DNA of 64,000 nucleotides from Candidatus Hodarchaeota archaeon (GCA_016840035.1 JAEOTC010000075.1:1-64000), one strand, 5' to 3'; positions 1-8,725 are shown, counted from the stretch's first letter. A program made the numbers and translations. Notes: generated by a model from the sequence alone, not told the origin.

Positions 1-1
1 C

Positions 2-727
2 GAGCTAGATGTTGATGTAGGAGATAATCTTGTCCTCGAGCATTTATTTCGTGAATCGGCATACCAATATTCAATGTTAAATACTACCGTTGAGGTTATA
101 GGCATATATGGGAGTCAAGTACGGTTTTGGGCATTCATGGATTTGGTTTCTGCTGACATCTTGAATTGCACAGGACTTGTTAATTCATTAATTCTTCTAC
201 CAAAACCAGGTTTCTCTCATGAATCCATTCAGGAGGACCTATTCGAAGCTCCAGGATATAGTGGAGTTCAAACTATCATAAGACTGGTGGAAACATATGA
301 GGAGTTAATAGAACTCTTCACCTCGATTTTAACTGTAATTCAATATGCAGTTATGGCATTAGCCCTTCTGATGGCATTTAACACTGCTTCCATTAATTTT
401 GATGAGCGAATACGTGAGTTTGCAACCATGGGGGCATTTGGTACACCAATTAGAACCTCGGTCTGGATGCTAATGATTGAAAGTATTATCATTGGCCTTT
501 TTGGTACCTTCTTTGGTTTTTATCCTTTAGGACTGATAGTTATGGAAATTTTCCAAGTACAAATTCGTACCTCAATGCCTGAGGTCACCATCAGTGGATA
601 TTTATTCTCTGATAGTCTAGCAATCATCTTATTTATTGGAGTTGTTCTGGTTGCATTGACTCCCCTCCTATCTGTTAGAAAGTTATTGAAAATGGATCTT
701 CCGTCTTCTCTTCGCGTTATTGAATAG
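2..727 (+). CDS. FtsX-like ABC transporter permease, C-terminal part (5' truncated by window)
   Basis: The reading frame is open from the first bases of the window, so the true start lies upstream; the first in-frame ATG at 74 is probably internal. Three hydrophobic segments, encoded at about 320-400, 460-550 and 610-690, sit around a hydrophilic stretch containing INFDERIREFATMGAFGTP. This is the typical layout of the C-terminal FtsX domain of MacB/LolC-type permeases, where that loop couples to the ATPase. Such permeases work in the cytoplasmic membrane with an ABC ATPase, often in lipid or lipoprotein handling or efflux. The ATPase partner is not visible in this window. Substrate unknown; the family call is fairly secure. 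Confidence 0.75.
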   Translation, partial: ELDVDVGDNLVLEHLFRESAYQYSMLNTTVEVIGIYGSQVRFWAFMDLVSADILNCTGLVNSLILLPKPGFSHESIQEDLFEAPGYSGVQTIIRLVETYEELIELFTSILTVIQYAVMALALLMAFNTASINFDERIREFATMGAFGTPIRTSVWMLMIESIIIGLFGTFFGFYPLGLIVMEIFQVQIRTSMPEVTISGYLFSDSLAIILFIGVVLVALTPLLSVRKLLKMDLPSSLRVIE

Positions 728-770
728 TAAAATCAATACCAGCATGCGATTATACTTTACTCCCAAAATT

Positions 771-786
771 GGTTTTTTTCTTTCCC
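771..786 (+). terminator. T-tract, possible transcription terminator
   Basis: A GG followed by a seven-T run and a further pyrimidine-rich stretch lies about 45 bases after the permease stop. Archaeal termination often needs only a U-rich tract. No hairpin is evident, so the call is weak. Confidence 0.3.
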
Positions 787-919
787 TTCTGATAATTAAA
801 TAACTATTCTCGTTCTCCACTCATTCTACTTGGAAATCAAAATACTAAAATACTGAAAATCTAGTATTAAACAGTAATCTCTAATTCTTAGCATCATTGG
901 AAATTCTGGAAGGAAAAGC

Positions 920-1438
920 ATGAGTTTTCTTCGTCGACGTAAATCGAAGGTTAGCACCATTCGAAGCGAATCAAAACTTGAACTTCAAAAGGGAATGGAT
1001 GCTAGCAGGGAAGATCGTGAGAAATCTGGGGAAACTAGCACTTTACCTATGGAACGGCCTAAATTAAGTTTGGCTGAGAAAATTACACGACTTGAAGAGA
1101 GACTAAATACCGCTGACACTCGAAGTAGTCCCCCTAAGCATATTGCGGTGATTAGAAATCTTGCAAAAGGTTACATGAAGCTTGGGGGAAAAGAAGATGC
1201 GTCTTATTATGTAAAAGCTGAAAATCTATTCAAACAATTCAATGTCCTTTACCCGCTACATATGGAAAAAATCGATTGGGTTGCATGGATTGAAGCGAGC
1301 GCCAAAGCTAGGTTGATACGTGAAGCAAGGAATCTTTTAGCAGAAGCACGATTACTTTTCCCAGGTGATGAAGATCTAGATGTAGTTGAAACTGAAGTGC
1401 TTCATATTGATCATGCTAAAGCTAATGAAAATATTTAG
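920..1438 (+). CDS. TPR-like helical protein of unknown function
   Basis: 172 aa, preceded by a purine-rich GGAAGG motif that supports the ATG at 920. The first 50 residues are basic, polar and probably disordered, starting MSFLRRRKSK. From about residue 50 the chain is helical. It contains paired amphipathic helices of TPR character: IAVIRNLAKGYMKLGGKEDA, then AENLFKQFNVLYPLHMEKID, then AKARLIREARNLLAEARLLF. No catalytic motif is visible. TPR-like helical pairs usually mediate protein-protein contacts. It stands alone between a permease and a convergent MFS gene. I do not recognise a named family, and the TPR call rests on spacing of small and large hydrophobic residues only. Confidence 0.6.
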   Translation: MSFLRRRKSKVSTIRSESKLELQKGMDASREDREKSGETSTLPMERPKLSLAEKITRLEERLNTADTRSSPPKHIAVIRNLAKGYMKLGGKEDASYYVKAENLFKQFNVLYPLHMEKIDWVAWIEASAKARLIREARNLLAEARLLFPGDEDLDVVETEVLHIDHAKANENI

Positions 1439-1475
1439 TTAGTTAGTTTTTCATAATTCAGTAAGTTTAATCCTT

Positions 1476-2696
1476 CTACCATGGATTTTCGACTATATTA
1501 TCTTTGAAAAATAATATTCCAAGAATGATTCCAGAGAAAGCGATAATTCCAGCAACTAGAAAATTGTAACGTATTGTTTCTAAGCTATCTGCTATGTAAG
1601 CACTGAGTATGGTTCCTAATGCCTGACCACCAAATGAACCTGCTGAATATAGACCCATTGCTAATCCACGAATTTTTTGAGGAGTGTTATCAGAAATAAC
1701 AACTGGTGCTACTACAAAAAGTATGCTATAAGCAGGGATGCAGTACAAGGCGATTACAATGAATGGATTCTCTGCAAAAATATAGGTTAAAGTGGGAAGG
1801 ATAAAATAAATCGAAAGGCCTATTAGGATTAGAAATTTCTTACTGAAACCACCAGTAATCTTTCTACCTACAAAAAAAGAAACCACCATTCCTATGAGAG
1901 TGGCAATCGAATTAGCTACCGCAGCACGACTTACTGGTTGGTAGAGCTCGACTTCAATGAATATTGTGAAAAAACTCGCATAAAGGGAAACTGATGTTTG
2001 TGCGAGTAGAATTAAGAACAATAGGATAGCGATTGGCTTCAGTCCTTCAAGATAAGAGATCTCTATCTCATTTTCAATTCGGATGCTGGCTTCCTCTTGA
2101 TTGTTCAGCTTTGCTAATCTTTTTTCGGAATCGAGAAAGAGAACACCAATAAACGCGATAGCTGAGAATAGTGTTGCCATAAAAAATAGAGGTTGAAAAT
2201 TAGAACTGTCATTATCCAGTAATAAGGATGCTAGGATGCTACCGAGAAAAAATCCAAAGCTAGCCCACATAGTTAACCTACCAAAAACATTTCCTTGTTC
2301 AGTTTGATCTGAAGATTCTGTTGTAACTGATATATATCTATTGTAAGCAGGACTAAATGCTGATATTAATATATTAAACCCTATATACGCAAAGAAGAAA
2401 ATCCATGGTGTAGTGATGTTGTAATAGACGATAAAAGACAAACATTGCATTAAAAGTGCAAATGCAACAAGGTTTTTTGACCCAATTCGGTCACTTAAAC
2501 GGCCAAAAAAGGCAGTAGAGAAAATAAAGATGATGTAGGGAATACTGATAATGAGACCTGCTCCCCAAAAATCTCCTCCAGAAATCGTATAGAAATAATA
2601 ACTGATGAAAGGATTACTCAAAGCCACTGGGAAATGATAGAGTAGATAAACGATCTCAGAGCGATTCATTATTGTCATTCTAGCAAATCCAAGCAT
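1476..2696 (-). CDS. MFS transporter
   Basis: 406 aa with about twelve hydrophobic segments. The loop after the second segment has FFGRLSDRIGSKN (about residues 63-75), which matches the MFS motif A. A charged central loop rich in Glu and Lys (about residues 190-215) separates the two six-helix halves. Major facilitator proteins move small solutes across the cytoplasmic membrane using ion gradients or by uniport. The overall look is of the drug/sugar efflux type, but substrate cannot be read from the sequence. Two later in-frame Met codons (residues 7 and 10) could also be starts. The gene is convergent with the TPR-like gene and divergent from the zinc-ribbon gene at 2853. Confidence 0.8.
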   Translation of the reverse strand: MLGFARMTIMNRSEIVYLLYHFPVALSNPFISYYFYTISGGDFWGAGLIISIPYIIFIFSTAFFGRLSDRIGSKNLVAFALLMQCLSFIVYYNITTPWIFFFAYIGFNILISAFSPAYNRYISVTTESSDQTEQGNVFGRLTMWASFGFFLGSILASLLLDNDSSNFQPLFFMATLFSAIAFIGVLFLDSEKRLAKLNNQEEASIRIENEIEISYLEGLKPIAILLFLILLAQTSVSLYASFFTIFIEVELYQPVSRAAVANSIATLIGMVVSFFVGRKITGGFSKKFLILIGLSIYFILPTLTYIFAENPFIVIALYCIPAYSILFVVAPVVISDNTPQKIRGLAMGLYSAGSFGGQALGTILSAYIADSLETIRYNFLVAGIIAFSGIILGILFFKDNIVENPW

Positions 2697-2809
2697 TGTT
2701 GTGAAATTGTTCCCGAGAGAGAAAGGGAAGAAGAAGATGTTTATATTATTCTACCCTAAAAAAAAATAAAATACTCCCCTCTACTTCCTTAGTTCCACAT
2801 TCAGATTCC

Positions 2810-2817
2810 TTATATAC
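2810..2817 (+). promoter_or_regulatory. TATA-box candidate for the zinc-ribbon gene
   Basis: TTATATAC lies 36 bases upstream of the ATG at 2853. This would place transcription initiation roughly 10-15 bases before the start codon if the usual archaeal spacing of about 25 bases holds. It is a match by eye only. Confidence 0.4.
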
Positions 2818-2852
2818 CAGTTTTCAAGAGGTAAAATCAAATAACTTGAACA

Positions 2853-3197
2853 ATGAAGGAAAAAAAAATGGTTTATTGCGAAACTTGTGGAGCAGAAAAT
2901 TCGGAAAGTGCGAAATTTTGTAAAAGTTGTGGCGGGACATTAAGCCCTGGTTCAGCTGCAGGAGGATCAGTCCAATATGCACCCCAAAAACAATCTATCG
3001 GTTTTGGGGATCGAAGAACGGGAGAAAACCTTGTTTTGAGATGCACTCTCTGTGGAGGCCAAGACTTTGCCAAAGATAAGGGTAGATTAGATTCTAAATG
3101 GGGTTTTACTAGTTTTAAAGTCATAATGATGAGTTGTCGCCATTGTGGACATATTGAATTATTTAACCGTGGACGAAGTATCTTCGATTTCGATTAA
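2853..3197 (+). CDS. Double zinc-ribbon protein
   Basis: 114 aa with two zinc-ribbon-like four-Cys sets. The first uses C9/C12 and C23/C26, of the GAENSESAKFCKSCGG type common to archaeal zinc_ribbon_2 proteins. The second uses C64/C67 and C95/C98. A Gly/Ser/Gln linker separates them. Proteins of this shape are usually small cytosolic zinc-binding modules; function is unknown. The N-terminal ribbon has the same style as the ribbons in the proteins at 28940 and 29590, but this gene stands alone with its own TATA-like box and a hairpin terminator. A second in-frame ATG at 2868 could be the start. Confidence 0.7.
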   Translation: MKEKKMVYCETCGAENSESAKFCKSCGGTLSPGSAAGGSVQYAPQKQSIGFGDRRTGENLVLRCTLCGGQDFAKDKGRLDSKWGFTSFKVIMMSCRHCGHIELFNRGRSIFDFD

Positions 3198-3206
3198 ACT
3201 AAAGAT

Positions 3207-3234
3207 AGAGGAGTTCTTCCTCTGACAATTTTTC
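3207..3234 (+). terminator. Stem-loop terminator
   Basis: A perfect 6-bp inverted repeat, AGAGGA (3207-3212) and TCCTCT (3218-3223), encloses a 5-base loop. It is followed by GACAATTTTTC. It sits 10 bases after the zinc-ribbon stop and before the oxidoreductase operon, where a terminator is expected. Confidence 0.5.
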
Positions 3235-3298
3235 ATTTAATTTTCTTTTATATCCAAATCATATAAAATGTCTAAGATTACTTCCATGATTGAAGATC

Positions 3299-3883
3299 AT
3301 GATTGAAGTCAAATTCCTAGGTCGCGGAGGATATGGTTGTGTTTCCTCTGCGCGGATACTAGGAATCGTTGCTGTAAAGCATGGATTATGGGCTTCCTCT
3401 GTTCCACGTTTTGGGGCAGAAAGACGGGGAGCACCAGTTCATGCTGATGTTAAAATCTCTAATAAACTAATTCGTGACAAATCTCTCATCAATCAGGGAG
3501 ATATGACTATAGTGCTGAATCAAGGCGCATTTACAACAGAAGAAATAATTTCTCATACCAAATCTAATGGTTTAATTATTTTAAATGGAAAAGAATACAA
3601 AAACACTGATTCATTAAAGGGGCAAAGAAAGCTTATCCTAATAGATGCTACAATGCTTGCGAAGGATAGATTCAATACTACTTTTGGGAATATAATATTA
3701 CTTGGAGGGGTATTTTCACTGCTAGGATTAAATGATTTGAAGATTATAATACAGGGTGTGCAGGAGGGGCTTCCAACACTTAATTTAGATCAAATCACAG
3801 AAATGATTACACTAGGATCAGAATCCATAGAAGAATTTCGCAGTTTAATGGATATTCTAGGTGATTGGAGAGAAAAGAAATGA
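3299..3883 (+). CDS. 2-oxoacid:ferredoxin oxidoreductase, gamma subunit
   Basis: 194 aa from the ATG at 3299; an in-frame TTG at 3290 is less likely. The N-terminus has the glycine-rich EVKFLGRGGYG motif (residues 3-13), then ASSVPRFGAERRGAPV, both typical of the gamma domain of pyruvate/2-ketoisovalerate ferredoxin oxidoreductases. The complex oxidatively decarboxylates a 2-oxoacid to acyl-CoA and CO2 and reduces ferredoxin in the cytoplasm. It is the first of four genes in the order gamma, delta, alpha, beta, and its stop overlaps the delta start as ATGA. The four-subunit layout is that of POR or VOR enzymes; the actual 2-oxoacid cannot be told from sequence. Confidence 0.88.
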   Translation: MIEVKFLGRGGYGCVSSARILGIVAVKHGLWASSVPRFGAERRGAPVHADVKISNKLIRDKSLINQGDMTIVLNQGAFTTEEIISHTKSNGLIILNGKEYKNTDSLKGQRKLILIDATMLAKDRFNTTFGNIILLGGVFSLLGLNDLKIIIQGVQEGLPTLNLDQITEMITLGSESIEEFRSLMDILGDWREKK

Positions 3884-4152
3884 CGTATGATCAACATAAG
3901 GAGAATCCAATCTCTCCGTGGTTGCCAAGAAATTCTTCAATGATAAATCAGACAGGTAAATGGGCGCTGAAACAACCGAAAATTGATAAGAAGAAGTGTA
4001 CCGTATGTTTAAAATGCTGGATTTTCTGTCCAGACTCAGCTATAAAGTTTGAAAATTCATCAATTAGTGTAGATACACTGTATTGTAAGGGATGTGGAGT
4101 GTGTGAGGTTGAATGTCCCGTGAACGCGATAAGGATGGTGGAAATAGAGTGA
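3880..4152 (+). CDS. 2-oxoacid:ferredoxin oxidoreductase, delta (2x[4Fe-4S]) subunit
   Basis: 90 aa from the ATG at 3880, chosen because it forms an ATGA overlap with the gamma stop and has GGAGAG upstream; a TTG at 3865 is in frame but deeper in gamma. Two canonical ferredoxin-type clusters are visible. The first is C40, C43, C46 and C50 followed by Pro (CTVCLKCWIFCP). The second is C69, C72, C75 and C79 followed by Pro (CKGCGVCEVECP). In POR/VOR enzymes this subunit passes electrons from the ThDP site to external ferredoxin. The alpha subunit follows with a GTGA overlap. Confidence 0.9.
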   Translation: MTYDQHKENPISPWLPRNSSMINQTGKWALKQPKIDKKKCTVCLKCWIFCPDSAIKFENSSISVDTLYCKGCGVCEVECPVNAIRMVEIE

Positions 4153-5354
4153 CCAAGGAATTCCTTTCAGGCAATCAAGCAATTGGAGAGGCAGTAATGC
4201 TTGCAAGAACTGAATCCATTGCTGCTTATCCCATAACACCTCAAACAGGGATTGTAAATCATCTTGTAAACTTAATTTCTTCAAAAAAATTTGCTGCTAC
4301 AATGGTTCATGCGGAAAGTGAATCTTCTGCCTTGTCAATTGTTGTCGGTAGTACTCTCGGGGGAATCCGCTCATTTACTGCAACGAGTAGTCAGGGACTT
4401 TTAATGATGGCGGAAGCAACGTATTATACTTCCGGAATGCGCGTACCTCTAGTAATGACTGTTGTGAATCGAGGTTTGAGTGCGCCAGTTACGATTTTCA
4501 GTGACCATCAAGACTCAATGACATTACGAGATAATGGGTGGTTACAATTTTACTGTAAAAATGGACAAGAAGCCCTAGATACCATTTTAACTTCTTATGC
4601 GATTGCTGAACACCGAAAAGTCCTCCTTCCTGTAATGGTATGTATTGATGGTTTTGCTATCAGTCATAGATCAGAGCCTATTGTAATACCATCTCAACAG
4701 TCCGTGGATGAATTCTTACCTTCTTTCTCCCCTGAATTTCCATATATGACCCTAGACGAACCAAAGTTCCTAGGTACTGCCGCTTGGCCTGATTATTATG
4801 AAGAATTTGTTTATCTTAGAAACAAAGCCTTGAAGGATTCTCAAGAAGTTATTATTGAGACCTGCAACAAATACTCTGGAGCTATAAGACCAATTGTCCC
4901 CCTTATTAGTACGTATAATGCTGAGGAGGCAGAGATTATTATCATTGGAATCGGATCAATGATGAGTACACTTGAAGTGATTGTCGATCAGCTAAATGAC
5001 TCTAGCTCAGGTTCAGTAGGATTAATTCGTTTAAAATGCTTTAGACCGTTTCCAGCCAAGGAAATTTTATCAAAAATCAAATCGAAATCAAAAATAATTG
5101 TTTTAGATAAAGCTGTGAGTCCGGGTCAAAGTGGGCCATTATTTCTAGAGATTTCTAGTATCCTGCAGACATCAGGAGAAAATATTGATTGTTATGGTTT
5201 TATCCTCGGTTTAGGGGGCCGTGAACTTACCCTAGCTTTAGGAAAACGAATACTCCATGCCATCAAGGAATTAGACCCTCGATCAACTGATTCTCGTCAG
5301 TACTGGATTGATTTAAATCATGAAACGATAAAGAGGTGGACTACCAGTGAGTGA
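4149..5354 (+). CDS. 2-oxoacid:ferredoxin oxidoreductase, alpha subunit
   Basis: 401 aa from the GTG at 4149, which overlaps the delta stop as GTGA and gives the usual N-terminus (TKEFLSGNQAIGEA). An ATG at 4113 is in frame but would overlap delta by 40 bases. AYPITPQTGIVNHL (about residues 26-39) is the signature of the pyrimidine-binding domain of POR alpha chains, and HAESESSALSIVVG follows. The C-terminal third holds the transketolase-C-like domain (IIIGIGSMMSTLEVIVDQL, then GLIRLKCFRPFP). Together with beta it forms the ThDP active site. The beta gene starts inside its last codons. Confidence 0.9.
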   Translation: MTKEFLSGNQAIGEAVMLARTESIAAYPITPQTGIVNHLVNLISSKKFAATMVHAESESSALSIVVGSTLGGIRSFTATSSQGLLMMAEATYYTSGMRVPLVMTVVNRGLSAPVTIFSDHQDSMTLRDNGWLQFYCKNGQEALDTILTSYAIAEHRKVLLPVMVCIDGFAISHRSEPIVIPSQQSVDEFLPSFSPEFPYMTLDEPKFLGTAAWPDYYEEFVYLRNKALKDSQEVIIETCNKYSGAIRPIVPLISTYNAEEAEIIIIGIGSMMSTLEVIVDQLNDSSSGSVGLIRLKCFRPFPAKEILSKIKSKSKIIVLDKAVSPGQSGPLFLEISSILQTSGENIDCYGFILGLGGRELTLALGKRILHAIKELDPRSTDSRQYWIDLNHETIKRWTTSE

Positions 5355-6261
5355 GCTTCCACTTAAAAACCTTCGAGATGTCAGTGAGAGATATCTATCA
5401 GAATGGGTAGCTCCTGGAAATGCTGGTTGCCCTGCTTGCGGAGCAGTACTAGCAGTAAGGTTAGCTATGAAAGTACTCGGAGAAAATACATGGGGAGTAA
5501 TGACTACAGGCTGTATGGCGGTCAATTATACCGTACCTGGAACTGGAACGGCTCGAACCCCCTGGATTCATCCATTATTTGGTAATGCACCTGCTCTGGG
5601 GTCAGGACTCGCAATCGCTCTTGATCGTAGAAACTTACAGGATGATATTAACTTACTAATTGTAGGAGGAGATGGCGCTACTGCAGACATAGGATTTCAA
5701 GTCTTAAGTGCAGCCATACAAAGACAACATCGGTTCATCTACTTGTGCTATGACAATCAAGGTTACATGAATACTGGGGGCCAATCCTCAGGGACAACTG
5801 AATTAAATGCCGTAACAAAAACTTCACCGTTTGGATCAATAACTGAGCCCAAAAGATTATCTGAAATCTTTATGAATCATCAGTTGAAATATCTCGCAAC
5901 TGCAAATATAGGATACCCTGTTGATTTTATGAACAAAGTTCTGAAAGCAAAACAAGAAGATGGACCTTCTTATATACAAATTTCAACTCCTTGTATACCC
6001 TCATGGGGGGTTGAGTCAGCTCAAATGATCAAAGTAGCGAAAAAAGCTGTTACAACAGGTTATGAAATACTGTACGAATATAGCCATGAAGACATTACTT
6101 TATCGAATCCCAGTAGAAAATTTCGGAATAAATCAAAGAGAGATCCACTCATTGAGTATTTTGAACTCCAAAAACGCTTTTCACATATAATAAACGATGA
6201 TCAAGCCCTCTCATTGATGGAAAAGCGAGTTGATGATAACTGGGAAAGAATAGGATTCTAA
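5347..6261 (+). CDS. 2-oxoacid:ferredoxin oxidoreductase, beta (ThDP-binding) subunit
   Basis: 304 aa from the GTG at 5347, overlapping the alpha stop by 8 bases. CPACG (C28 and C31) near the N-terminus matches two of the Cys ligands of the proximal 4Fe-4S cluster of POR beta chains, with C56 (TTGCMAVN) a likely further ligand. The ThDP/Mg motif is GGDGATADIGFQ (GDG at 108-110) with the downstream D136-N137. MNTGGQSSGTT follows, as in pyruvate synthase-type subunits. This subunit binds thiamine diphosphate and carries out the decarboxylation. It closes the operon, and the next gene is convergent. Confidence 0.9.
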   Translation: MSELPLKNLRDVSERYLSEWVAPGNAGCPACGAVLAVRLAMKVLGENTWGVMTTGCMAVNYTVPGTGTARTPWIHPLFGNAPALGSGLAIALDRRNLQDDINLLIVGGDGATADIGFQVLSAAIQRQHRFIYLCYDNQGYMNTGGQSSGTTELNAVTKTSPFGSITEPKRLSEIFMNHQLKYLATANIGYPVDFMNKVLKAKQEDGPSYIQISTPCIPSWGVESAQMIKVAKKAVTTGYEILYEYSHEDITLSNPSRKFRNKSKRDPLIEYFELQKRFSHIINDDQALSLMEKRVDDNWERIGF

Positions 6262-6285
6262 TTCCTCTTTCTTACAGGTCAGATA

Positions 6286-7251
6286 TTATTTCCAGATCTT
6301 GCGGAAAACACGTTCATAGTTACCACCCATTATTTTCTGCACATCTTTTTTACTAAACCCTTCTTTTTCAAGTAATGGGACAATTTCCTTCATTTTACTA
6401 GCATTCTCCAATCCTAAGGGAGTAGTAGCTATACCATCGAAATCAGAACCGAGACCAACGTGATCTGTTCCTATAAGCTCCGTCATATATTTGATATGCT
6501 TGATTACGTCCTCTATTGAAGCTTTTTCTGGCTTATCAGCTAAAAATCGGGGGTAAAAATTAATTCCCACTACTCCATTAGCAGAAGCAATCATTTCTAA
6601 TTGTTCATCTGTTAAGTTTCTAGAAACAGAGCAGACTGAATGGGCATTTGAGTGTGAATCAATAAATGGTCCGTTAACATGTTTAACTACATCCTTATAC
6701 CCTTCATAATTCAAATGGGCAACATCAACAAGCATACCTAGAGTTTCCATTTCCTCTAATAAGAGAATTCCGTCTTTAGATAAGCCTCTTCCTCCCTGTT
6801 TATCCTTAAAACTAACTCCTTCGCCAAAAAGGTTATGTCTACTCCAAGTCAAACCAATATTCCTGACTCCCAATTCATAGAGTAATGGCAAGATCCTAAG
6901 ATTTCTTTCTATCGCAATAGCTCCCTCTAAACTTAGAACCATTCCTGTGGAAGATTCCTTATTCTGAGAAAGAAAATCGAGATCTGTAGGAGAAGTAATA
7001 ATCGTATAACCTTCTTCTTGTGCGAGGTTATTAGCTAAAGATATCATTTCAAGTGTTACATCTAAACCGATTTTTTCAAGTTTGGGGGGTACAAACATTG
7101 CAAAAACTTGCACGTCTACCTTTCCTTCCTCTAAATATTCTTTTGTGATGTGAAGAGGGTCTGCTTCTTGGGAAGAAAAGCGCATAAGTGTACTAAAATA
7201 TAGTTTCAGTAATGTGTCCGCGTGGGCATCAATAACTAAGTTTCGTGTCAT
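6286..7251 (-). CDS. Membrane dipeptidase (peptidase family M19)
   Basis: 321 aa, a normal length for renal-dipeptidase-like M19 enzymes. The metal ligands are visible in order: HxD in VIDAHADTLLK (H10, D12), the bridging Glu in LSLEGAIAI, His in LVDVAHLNYEG, His in SHSNAHSVC, and Asp in GLGSDFDGI. The family hydrolyses dipeptides, including D-configured and dehydro types, with two zinc ions. There is no signal peptide, so a cytosolic location is likely. It is the last gene of the Roadblock-NucS-dipeptidase run, only 4 bases after NucS. The physiological substrate is unknown. Confidence 0.9.
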   Translation of the reverse strand: MTRNLVIDAHADTLLKLYFSTLMRFSSQEADPLHITKEYLEEGKVDVQVFAMFVPPKLEKIGLDVTLEMISLANNLAQEEGYTIITSPTDLDFLSQNKESSTGMVLSLEGAIAIERNLRILPLLYELGVRNIGLTWSRHNLFGEGVSFKDKQGGRGLSKDGILLLEEMETLGMLVDVAHLNYEGYKDVVKHVNGPFIDSHSNAHSVCSVSRNLTDEQLEMIASANGVVGINFYPRFLADKPEKASIEDVIKHIKYMTELIGTDHVGLGSDFDGIATTPLGLENASKMKEIVPLLEKEGFSKKDVQKIMGGNYERVFRKIWK

Positions 7252-7255
7252 AAAA

Positions 7256-8041
7256 TCAACTCAAAAAATCATCTAGCTGTTTAGTCCGAACAGTATTGGT
7301 GGGACGTTTGAGAGTAGGAAAAATCTCTTGCCAAGGGATGCTTACATGTTCCAGATTGTGTGTTTTCAAATAAGCAATAACCTTTTTGGGAATATGATTC
7401 GCTACTAAAATTCCTCGGACTGCTTCCCCTTTTTTTTGGAAAAATTCAATGTATCTATGCAATTGATAAGCATCGGTAAGTGTAGCTGCTTGTTTTTTAA
7501 CTTCGATGACTGTAAACGTACCATTGGAATCTTGACAGTATAAATCGATAAATCCAAAAGCAATTTCCTTCTCACGTTCAATGATTTTTAGATTAGACTC
7601 GATAAGTTCAGGATGGAGGACGAGCTGGTCAACAAAATCCTTCTCATCGCCAAAAGTTTGACTTCCCTTAGAAAGTCGCTCCTTAATCTGAAGAAAAGCA
7701 GCAAACCAGACTTCATAGAAAGTAATAAAAAACGATTCATCAGTTTTTGGCCTATAAGATTCCATAATTAGAGTGGAATTCTCAATGTTATAAGTAAAAT
7801 TGATTTTCCCTGCCCTAGCCTTTTGCCATTGAACAGGACGTGTTCCAGTTGCATTATGTAAAAGGATACTTCCATCCTTCTTAAGTATTAAGGTACGATC
7901 TCCTTTATCAAGAGTGGATTTTATGCGACCGTCAAAAATAGAATCACAAACCCCTACTATGAGGATCATGTCATTATCAAGATGGGAAGGGAGACTATCA
8001 GCAAGTTTGGACATGTCAGTCGGAAGTAACTCCAATTTCAA
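7256..8041 (-). CDS. nucS: Endonuclease NucS/EndoMS (mismatch-specific)
   Basis: 261 aa, full length for the family. The N-terminal half (to about 110) has the DNA-binding beta-rich domain, with GDRTLILKKDGSILLHN and RPVQWQKA. The C-terminal RecB-like nuclease domain shows E148, D166 (GFIDLYCQ), then E180 and K182 (FTVIEVKKQAA), which fits the D-ExK catalytic set of archaeal EndoMS. NucS/EndoMS makes double-strand cuts at mismatches and works with the PCNA clamp in archaea, replacing MutS/MutL. A recognisable PCNA-binding peptide is not obvious at the C-terminus. The gene lies 13 bases downstream of a Roadblock gene on the same strand. Confidence 0.93.
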   Translation of the reverse strand: MKLELLPTDMSKLADSLPSHLDNDMILIVGVCDSIFDGRIKSTLDKGDRTLILKKDGSILLHNATGTRPVQWQKARAGKINFTYNIENSTLIMESYRPKTDESFFITFYEVWFAAFLQIKERLSKGSQTFGDEKDFVDQLVLHPELIESNLKIIEREKEIAFGFIDLYCQDSNGTFTVIEVKKQAATLTDAYQLHRYIEFFQKKGEAVRGILVANHIPKKVIAYLKTHNLEHVSIPWQEIFPTLKRPTNTVRTKQLDDFLS

Positions 8042-8054
8042 CCCATATCTCTAA

Positions 8055-8558
8055 CTATATTTCATCAAGAGCTTGATCGAGAAGACTCTTTGAGAAAGTC
8101 GCTTCAACAGATTGAGCAGCTTTGAGAAGATTGATTTGATCACCAATCTCTTGGGAAAATCTCTTAATTGAGTGTTTTATCCTCTGGATATTTGCATTTG
8201 CTGAAATAACGCCAACAAGGATACAATCATCAGTTATAGATTGTAAAATCAGCTTGCCCTCACTAAACTCAGAGAACACAAATCCGAGAGGACCCAATTC
8301 CACCTCATTTCCCTGCTGCCGCATTCCTATGAATAATGCCATAGACAATGCACCTATTCCTTCTAATTCAAGTGTTGATGTGGAACGTGTGACATTAGCT
8401 AGTGTAAGTCCAGTAGAGTCCGTAAGCATTGCATGTTGAAGTCCAGGAGTGTTTTTCAAGATCTTCACAAGAACATTATGAATGCTAACTGAAATATCCA
8501 TGACTAACTTTGTCAGACAACTCTTACATAAAAGTTCTGGACTGGATGAGTCACACAT
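8055..8558 (-). CDS. Roadblock/LC7-domain protein
   Basis: 167 aa. The Roadblock core runs from about residue 20 to 125: a first helix (VHNVLVKILKNTPG-like), then QHAMLTDSTGLTLANV, a central long helix, then GPLGFVFSEFSEGKLILQS and CILVGVISANANIQRI. Roadblock/LC7 proteins are small dimers that act as platforms or regulators for small GTPases, and they are abundant in Asgard archaea. The first 20 residues hold three Cys, two as CKSC; an in-frame Met at residue 20 would give a protein without them. A C-terminal helical tail of about 35 residues extends beyond the core. It leads an apparent operon with nucS and the dipeptidase; no GTPase gene is adjacent. Confidence 0.8.
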   Translation of the reverse strand: MCDSSSPELLCKSCLTKLVMDISVSIHNVLVKILKNTPGLQHAMLTDSTGLTLANVTRSTSTLELEGIGALSMALFIGMRQQGNEVELGPLGFVFSEFSEGKLILQSITDDCILVGVISANANIQRIKHSIKRFSQEIGDQINLLKAAQSVEATFSKSLLDQALDEI

Positions 8559-8670
8559 CCTCTATCCGGCAGATCGGCACTCTGCTAAGAAATGCGCTCC
8601 ATTAGGATTACTTTACTAGGAAAATTCGCTTATAACCTCACACTTCAGCCAATGCCACTTCGTTCAGGTA

Positions 8671-8725
8671 TTGATCCCTTCGCCTTTGACGAGTATCTCG
8701 TCTAACGTAGTTACAAAGGGATCAA
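8671..8725 (-). repeat. Nested inverted repeat / structured leader candidate
   Basis: TTGATCCCTT (8671-8680) and AAGGGATCAA (8716-8725) are a perfect 10-bp inverted repeat. Inside it a second perfect hairpin is formed by GACGAG, a TAT loop and CTCGTC. It sits in a 436-base gap upstream of the Roadblock gene, in a stretch visibly richer in G+C than the surroundings. On the minus strand it would lie in the 5' leader of the Roadblock-nucS-dipeptidase transcript. An alternative pairing, CCTTTG with CAAAGG, partly competes with the outer stem. It could be a structured leader, a small RNA or a protein-binding site. The rest of 8559-8830 shows no gene I can support. Confidence 0.45.

Noticed and set aside
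4060-4284. Minus-strand open frame across the delta/alpha junction
   Set aside because: Lies wholly inside well-supported oxidoreductase genes on the other strand.
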